DNA of 64,000 nucleotides from Lunularia cruciata (lineage: Eukaryota; Streptophyta; Marchantiopsida; Lunulariales; Lunulariaceae): positions 23,560,001 through 23,624,000 of the forward strand of contig OX419760.1 of the NCBI GenBank assembly GCA_948567375.1. Reading direction: 5' to 3'. How positions within the stretch are numbered: the first letter of the stretch is position 1; every line of letters starts with the position of its first letter. Of the stretch, positions 57,406 to 64,000 are shown piece by piece. The position numbers were made by a program, and so were the translations under genes. The notes below the pieces were generated by a model. It saw only the letters and a program-made list of their open reading frames with translations, was not told where the DNA came from and did no database searches.

Positions 57406-60400
57406 CTGTCATTGAAGAGCAGAGTGAGCTTCACATATAACAGTCTTACTTATCAATCACTAACGTTACTAACAATCTTACTTGAGTTCAGTAAAGTTAC
57501 TTCATCTTTCATATTTAGTTCGATTACTTAGTTGAAATGAATGACATGTAGAAGGGAATCAAGAATACTACCTATTACTGCTTGAATCCAGTATCATTAT
57601 TTAACCATGAGTTATAATACAAATATATAGTTTATTTGAGATAATAGTGAAGAGGTTTGAAATTAATCATGTCAAAATCAATTTACATTTCAAAAAGTTC
57701 AAGTTCAGATTTGACGTCAAAGAGTAAGATGATAACTACAATGGTGTTGTAAGAGTTCCTCGATTACGACTTGTAAAATTAACAGATCAATAAATTCTTA
57801 GAAATAAATTCTTCGAAGACATTTAGAAGAATAAAAATCTCCTTTTCATCGATCGTTATTCTTTTCTAATTGTTACCTTATTGAAATATTTATTGAATTT
57901 ATTTCTAACAATAAAAATGAGTTTGACTGTACCACAGAGCCCCGTACATAAGAGTACGACGAGCTGGAAGACTTCGTACATAATTAAGCGCACGACTATG
58001 TGCCATCCAGACCTCGAAATTACTCAACAGAATTTAAGAAGTTAAAGAGAAGTTTGGAGGCAGGGGTGCTGTTGGGTCTAGATAGTATGGAAATCTCACG
58101 CCAGGATGGAAGATATTATCCCAGGCTTCTGTGTGAAAAATAGCAAGGGAGGAAGATAGACAATTTAGCACATACTCAAATACCTCTGTAATGTAACTTT
58201 TTGGATCAATTCGCGGTCATGAAATTTCGTTAATAGAGTCAACCGGCGGCCCTTGCAATAACAACGATTCAAGTATGGCGGATTAGGCACACTCTGAAAG
58301 ATTAGGATACGGAACTGCTTTGAATTGCAGACATTCCTTTGTTAGGAGGAGTTACCGAGTTCTACATATGTAACGAAGAAGACAATTTGGTCACAAAACT
58401 TCAAGATCTGCAGAATAGATACAACTTTATTGTTGACCATGATACCAACGTATAGATTTCAGGAATTAGAAATGTTATAAATAAGCCAATCTACACCTAC
58501 TTCTTCGTCAACAATTTGAAAAGTTCGAGCCGCTCGCAAGATTCCAAAGGAACGTCTTATCTTTCTTGGAGAACGCTTCAGGACTCGACGTAGTTGTCTT
58601 GCGTATCCCGCTTTTCTCTTACACTTTGGACGATTAGTTGCTTATCAGGTTTGGGTAGATAATAAAGCTGTGGAAACTAGCTATCAAGTAACAGACGCAA
58701 GGAAACGATGTCGTAACCTCAATAATGATCGCTGGGTCTAAACAGACCCTCGTAACCACACCAGTGTGAATCGATATTAGGTCGTTGCTAATTTCCTTCG
58801 ATCTGCAGCTTTCTGTGCACTTCGACTGTGCTCACAAACCTGGTTCGAAAAGGATCTTCACCCCAGTGCAGGACAAAGTTCATCCGCAGCTGAAATCTGA
58901 GTTTGACACCTCCATCATGAATCGAGAGATAAGTTCCAATATCTATGCGCATAAGTAACCAAATATGGTAAGGCATAGCCTGGAAGATTCAAATCCATCC
59001 AGACTGAATTCTGTGGTGCATGAGAGATATCTCTTACCGATATATCCTCACTCCGATTTAAGCGTTCCGTCTTTCTTCCCTCACTTGTGGACAAATTCCC
59101 TTCTCTGGGACCACTCATTAAACACCACCGTAGATACACAAAGACTCCAAACTGCTTAGTATGCTCAAAAACTGTCAACCTTGTCGCATTGTCATGTTTT
59201 GACGGCAGCTACCGTAGGACTGCTAGGCAGCACAGGAGAACAGGCAAAGAGTGACTGCCCTGAATATGATCTTAAAGCGGACTCCAAGTATTCTACTTCG
59301 TAATCCACAAATATAAATGCCAAATGTAAACTATTTCGCGATCCATGTATATAAATGCTGGTAACGTTGAACATTCATCAAACCATAACAGGTGCCACGC
59401 TAGTGTGACTCACACTACAACGAATCCCCAAGTGACTTCTGAAGGGATACTAGTCTCAGCTATCGGGCTGTTGAATGTTGTATTGATCACTTCTCTAAAG
59501 TACAGAAGCTATCTTTTGGTTTTGTCTCCACTAATGTTGCATGTCGATGTTATTCAATCTTATGTGAAACAAGACTTTCAAAGCCCCCATTGGTTCAGGT
59601 GGTCCTGCCAATACACACACTGTACCAAGAGTCATTGTTGGACTTGCAATTGCATCAAAACCAGGGCGTCAAAACGGGCTGCAAGAGTAAAAGAAGTCTA
59701 TAACGTTGATCTGCAAACACTGTTACAGTAATAGATTGCTCTAAGTGAACCAGTCTGAGAACCCTTGCCACGAGAATGAACTTCTGTTATTCCTTTGGAT
59801 TCGACCACCCAGAGCCTGATATTGTTTCACACATTACACGCAGTAGCTTCCTCTTTCAATTTCTGTTAGTACATGATCAATTTGAAAACCATCTAGATAA
59901 ATCTCCTTGTGATCCCCTTCGGCTTAACTCTCTAGGATAGAAAGCAGATACAAGTTAGACTCTGAATCACGATTAAATTCTATAAGCACCGGCGAGTTAA
60001 CTACTTATGTGGCCATGGGGGGCAAATTGTAATCAACGGAGTGAAAGCTATTACGTATCGCGAACAGTCTCTCTGCAATATTTTGTGGAACTCGCAGAAA
60101 GAAGGTCGGTGGAGTGAGTCCAGCCAGTCGGCTCCCTGTGGCCCACCGGTTAGTGGTAAGTCGTTCGATAATAATAGACATGATCTTTAGGCCAGGCAGG
60201 GAATTCTAAGTTCCAGGGGGGGACCGCGTTCTGGCAACCGAAAGTATCCAGTTCCCGGCGGCGGATGGGCTGCTGTGGGCTCTCCGAGGTAAGCACGTGG
60301 CTGACTAAAGAGAAAGTCGTCTCTTTTTGTGTGTTGCACGTCGGCTCAAAGTCAACCTTCATGTCAACGAAGCCATATGAGCTTTCTCTTTACCCTGAAC

Positions 60401-60714
60401 CCTGCTCCGTTAACCCTCGGGACGGTGAACTTGTCAGAACGTTTATTTGAACTCAGTCATCCCATACAGCAACTCTGTTCGCCCTAATCGGGTCAATAAA
60501 AAGTACAAATCATCCTTCTGACCATCATTTCTTATCCCAACTTGCGTATAAGAACCATCAACTTGTCAACGGATGAGAAGAATAATACATATTTCTATGA
60601 AAATTTGGACCTGACTAGAGAGGAATATGGAATGATACATGGGCTTTCAGTCAAACCTCTTCTAATATTTCGCCCGATACGGTCATTTCTCTTTTAAGAA
60701 AGGGACACGCAAAG
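57406..60714. other. No recognised gene
   Basis: Open frames up to 128 codons (59345-59728, plus) resemble no family. No RNA gene, LTR or transposon protein was recognised. Confidence 0.45.
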
Positions 60715-60756
60715 TATAGAAAGAAGGATGGGAAGACCCCATCCAGCCGGACAAGG
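60715..60756 (-). repeat. Short dispersed hairpin repeat, copy 5 (partial)
   Basis: On the minus strand: CCTTGTCCGGCTGGATGGGG, then TCTTCCCATCC. The core hairpin and left part are kept; the CTACGCGG part is missing. Confidence 0.7.
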
Positions 60757-63700
60757 ATCAAACTCAAGATGTAAACGAGGCTTAACATCGATCGTGGGAG
60801 GCATCTATACTACTGCACCCAATATGCACACGATATAATAATTCAACACAGTAAATGATACGGTAAAGATGTATAAGAATCACCATGTTCATTACCGTAT
60901 TGAAATCGATCGGTCTATGCGCTATTATGCTAATGCGAATGCTAATGCTAAAGGATGCCCTCCGGGACTTAATAAACTAGGATGTCCTTTCAGAAAACAA
61001 TCGTTTTTGTGTTGGCGTCCACCACCGCATGGTGTTTTTAATAAACTTCACAATCCAGCATCCTCATGAAAAGCGATATGCGCGTGCACTGAGACAGTTC
61101 ACAGGGCGAGATTGAGGAGAGATATCTAGTCAAGAGAATCCAGTAGTGGAGTTTGTTCCTTACAGCTTTTGGAGACAGATTGAGGGTGCACAACAACGGA
61201 TTGAGAAAGGACGACTTCCCTGGTGTTTTTTCTCTTTAGAGTACTGCTTTCTATTATTACTTCAGTAATCAACCATTTCGAGCGCCACCCCCAGTTGAGG
61301 GTCCTTAAGACGTCGTCAAACTTCGAGATGTGGTTACCCAAAGCACGATGATTGCTGCATTGAATGGATAAAATCAACTTGAAGCCAACGTTTTCGTGTG
61401 AACAATCGAGGTCGTGACATCAAGAATCATCTTTCTCTCTATGGTGGAATCCATGGCTCAAGGGATAGTGCACCGTAGGTTCCTTTACTAAGAAAAAGAT
61501 TAAACTAGTTGGCTTTTCTTAAAAATTCAGGACGAATTTCCGAGTGATCTAATCCAGTACATAAGGGAAAGTCACATCACGTTTCCCCACCAAAGAAAAA
61601 CAACCAAGAAATAAAAAACTTTCACTAAGTAAGAGAGTTTCACACTGAAACTTTGCATCGCGAACGTATAGTTACCTTTGGGGTATTCTTTAATAAGTGG
61701 CAACAGTCGGCCTAATTGAAGAGAAACACCTGAAGTTTGAGCATGAATTCAGCGTGAATTCGCCTCGCTGAAAATATTTCAGCTAAGCGGGGCGAATTTA
61801 GGCTGATTGGCATCTAAGATTTATATGTTACTATAAACAGAATACTTATGATTCCTTTAATCATCGTACCACCGAGAGTTTAAACCTATTAATTCTTATA
61901 AGAAGAAGGAAGTCCAAATTCTGAACACCTTTACAGCACTATTCACCACTCGACGGTAATCAAATTTACAGTTTGTTCTGGATGCGCGCTGAAGGAGGAT
62001 CAAACTGGGCCATGACGTTGAGTACCTGGAGACATAAAGGGAAATTAACATCTGAGCACAACATAAGAATATTGAACTGAAATCACGTATTGACAGTTGT
62101 CCCTTATGTGAAAGTCAAGAGCTCCTTTATGCAGTAGAGAACAAAAATCTGATGCGACCGAGACAGAAAAGACAATTGAGGATTGGAGAGATAGTCAAAA
62201 CGAAGAAGATTGCATCCGCTGTATGAGATACTATTCGAAACTGATGCTTTACATCTTGTTCGAGAAAGTTACTAAACAGATGTCTAAACTATTTCATACT
62301 CCCTGATTGAAGAAAAACTTAACAAAGTTAGTATCTTTCTTTACAGCGATGAATACCGCGTTTCCTATTCAGAGGAAGAAGAAACTGAGTACCAAGGGGA
62401 TATTATGCCAACTGGTGTTCGCTTGGACATGTTTCTAGCCTACCGCTTATCAGCTAAACTTTAGAAGAGTTGGCAATGATGGGAATAAGGTGACGAACTA
62501 CGGTCATGTTCATGTCATGCCAACTTGTAGAACTCCTACTTCACGCCTCATGAACACTGCTCTTTTAACACACATTATGCAATTTCCACGAGAGCTTCAA
62601 ACACACGTGTAGCACACGTTTCTCAATTTTAGTGCCTTCAAGCATTACCTCAATGGAATGACACTGTATATTTCTGAAGAGACCGGAGATGTGCTGACTT
62701 CCTACAAGGAAAAGTTTACCACATTAGCTTGGTATTACTGATTATGAAAACGATTATTTGAACCTAAAAACTACGTAGACTTCAGCTTTTCGGTTTTGAG
62801 CTTTCTAATCGCTAACCGATATTTACAGAACTCGCTCGAAAAGTCTAGAAGGGCAGATTAAAATAGTATTGTGACCTTTTTGAGGATCTCTCAAAAGATG
62901 ATTTGAGCAAAAAGTCATATTATGTACGATACCGTAGAGAGCTAGATCTAGTATTTATGCAATTATCTGCGCAGAGAATATATAATTGATTTAAAAGTAC
63001 ATTATCTTCTTCTTACCTTTTCTCAGTGCAAGCATGCATTGGACTTGGTTAGGAGATATTTCACTGTTCCTACCTCCGCTTAAGTTGCAATTTCATGGGT
63101 GAGTGAGTAATAATTGTTAAAGCAGAATCAGCTGAACACATTGTGAAGTTGTTTCTAAGCGTTACAAAGGAGGGACATTCATAAAAGTATTTCGTTTCCT
63201 CCAAATCTACAATCCGGTCAATAGACTGGGCTACGTCTTGCTGTGCAGCACTAATACCTTATCCAATCGATGTGAACTTGAGAACTAAGTTGATTAGCGA
63301 AATCAACCTACCCGTTTGGATATGCTTTACATCCCGTTCTGCATTGCCTTCCATTCCTGCGGGCATAAGGCAAACTACTAATGGTGGACCTCCTTGTATA
63401 AGCTCAATTCAACTTGACCTATTGCTGCCTACCAACCTGATTGAGTTGCTGACAGACGCTGTCAGCCAATATGGTCCATGAGTCGGCAGCTTCACACCAC
63501 TAAGAACGTTTGGTACCACAAGCTGTTGGCAATGACAAACTCATGGTTCAATTCATCGAATGGTAGTGAAGCAGGAATAAAAACACTCGCCTACTCATCA
63601 CAACAGATAGATACGGAATCCAATTTGTAACCCTATCTCGAAATTTCTTTTCAAATGCTGTGAGTGACGTCATCGTCTAAAACTATAAACGGAGAGTAAC

Positions 63701-64000
63701 AAAAGATAAACCATATATCCTGATTTCAACTTCTAAAATTTCCCACTTCTAAAATTTCTTCGCATTTGTCTTCAGCCTCGGAGATTGGAATAAAAATTTG
63801 GAACTGAGATCAATGACATTCGATATTGTATCAAACTTTTAACAACTCATCGAGTAACCCAATTAACATTGATGAACTTTACTTTTGTATCATCATTGAT
63901 TTTATTTCTCCATTGTGATGTCACTCGCCCAACGGAAAATAAAATTCGACATGGTGTTAGGTTTTCGATTCCGTAAAATATAGTGTAACACTTATCCTAA
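60757..64000. other. No recognised gene; one foldback
   Basis: Only the near-palindrome at 61745-61808 stands out: AATTCAGCGTGAATTCGCC faces GGCGAATTTAGGCTGATT, with an inner TCGCTGAAA / TTTCAGC. Otherwise no motif, RNA gene or transposon protein is visible to the right edge. Confidence 0.45.

Overview
This is nuclear DNA of a land plant. The evidence is plant-type chromodomain Ty3/Gypsy retrotransposons primed by initiator-Met tRNA, Ty1/Copia and LINE relics, and one intron-rich gene with short introns (114-275 bases). Compact introns and very low gene density would fit a bryophyte or other seed-free plant, but no marker in the window proves this.

Layout. Bases 1-15.4 kb are a nest of LTR retrotransposons four levels deep. 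Element A (minus strand, oldest, running off the left edge) was split by element B (plus, 1907-14867). B was split by element C (plus, 4028-10403; target duplication GGTGG). The 3' LTR of C was split by D, a solo LTR of the B family (9551-10285; target duplication GCTAC). From 15.4 to 25 kb the DNA is AT-rich and decayed, with tandem duplications, a gene-like island (20.56-21.26 kb), a minus-strand LINE endonuclease relic (22.9-24.0 kb) and a clean MITE (24376-24524). The one confidently identified host gene, a neuferricin/CYB5D2-type heme-binding protein, occupies 25812-28023 in eight exons. It is followed by a Copia relic (28.5-29.5 kb), a heavily decayed A/C-family element E (29.8-35.2 kb) and a solo LTR F with its target duplication (35340-35714). 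From 35.7 to 40.4 kb the DNA is AT-rich with foldbacks and short repeats. From about 40.4 kb to the end it is less AT-rich and mostly unannotatable. It holds microsatellites, five copies of a roughly 70-bp hairpin-bearing dispersed repeat (one with a perfect 12-bp target duplication) and a tentative three-exon gene for a small secreted protein.

Most interesting points: (1) a domain of about 70 residues between primer site and gag, shared by elements B and C, duplicated in tandem in B and traceable in A and E; (2) perfect heat-shock-element arrays in the C-family LTRs, suggesting a heat-responsive retrotransposon; (3) stop codons in element C that are almost all explained by C-to-T or G-to-A transitions, mainly CAG to TAG and CGA to TGA, as expected from decay of methylated cytosines; (4) the short hairpin repeat with a long target duplication.

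The transposon pieces cannot act together as they stand. B has altered catalytic residues in protease, RT and integrase, C has many stops and a Lys at the integrase Glu position, and A, E, the Copia and the LINE are relics. All family assignments were made by eye.
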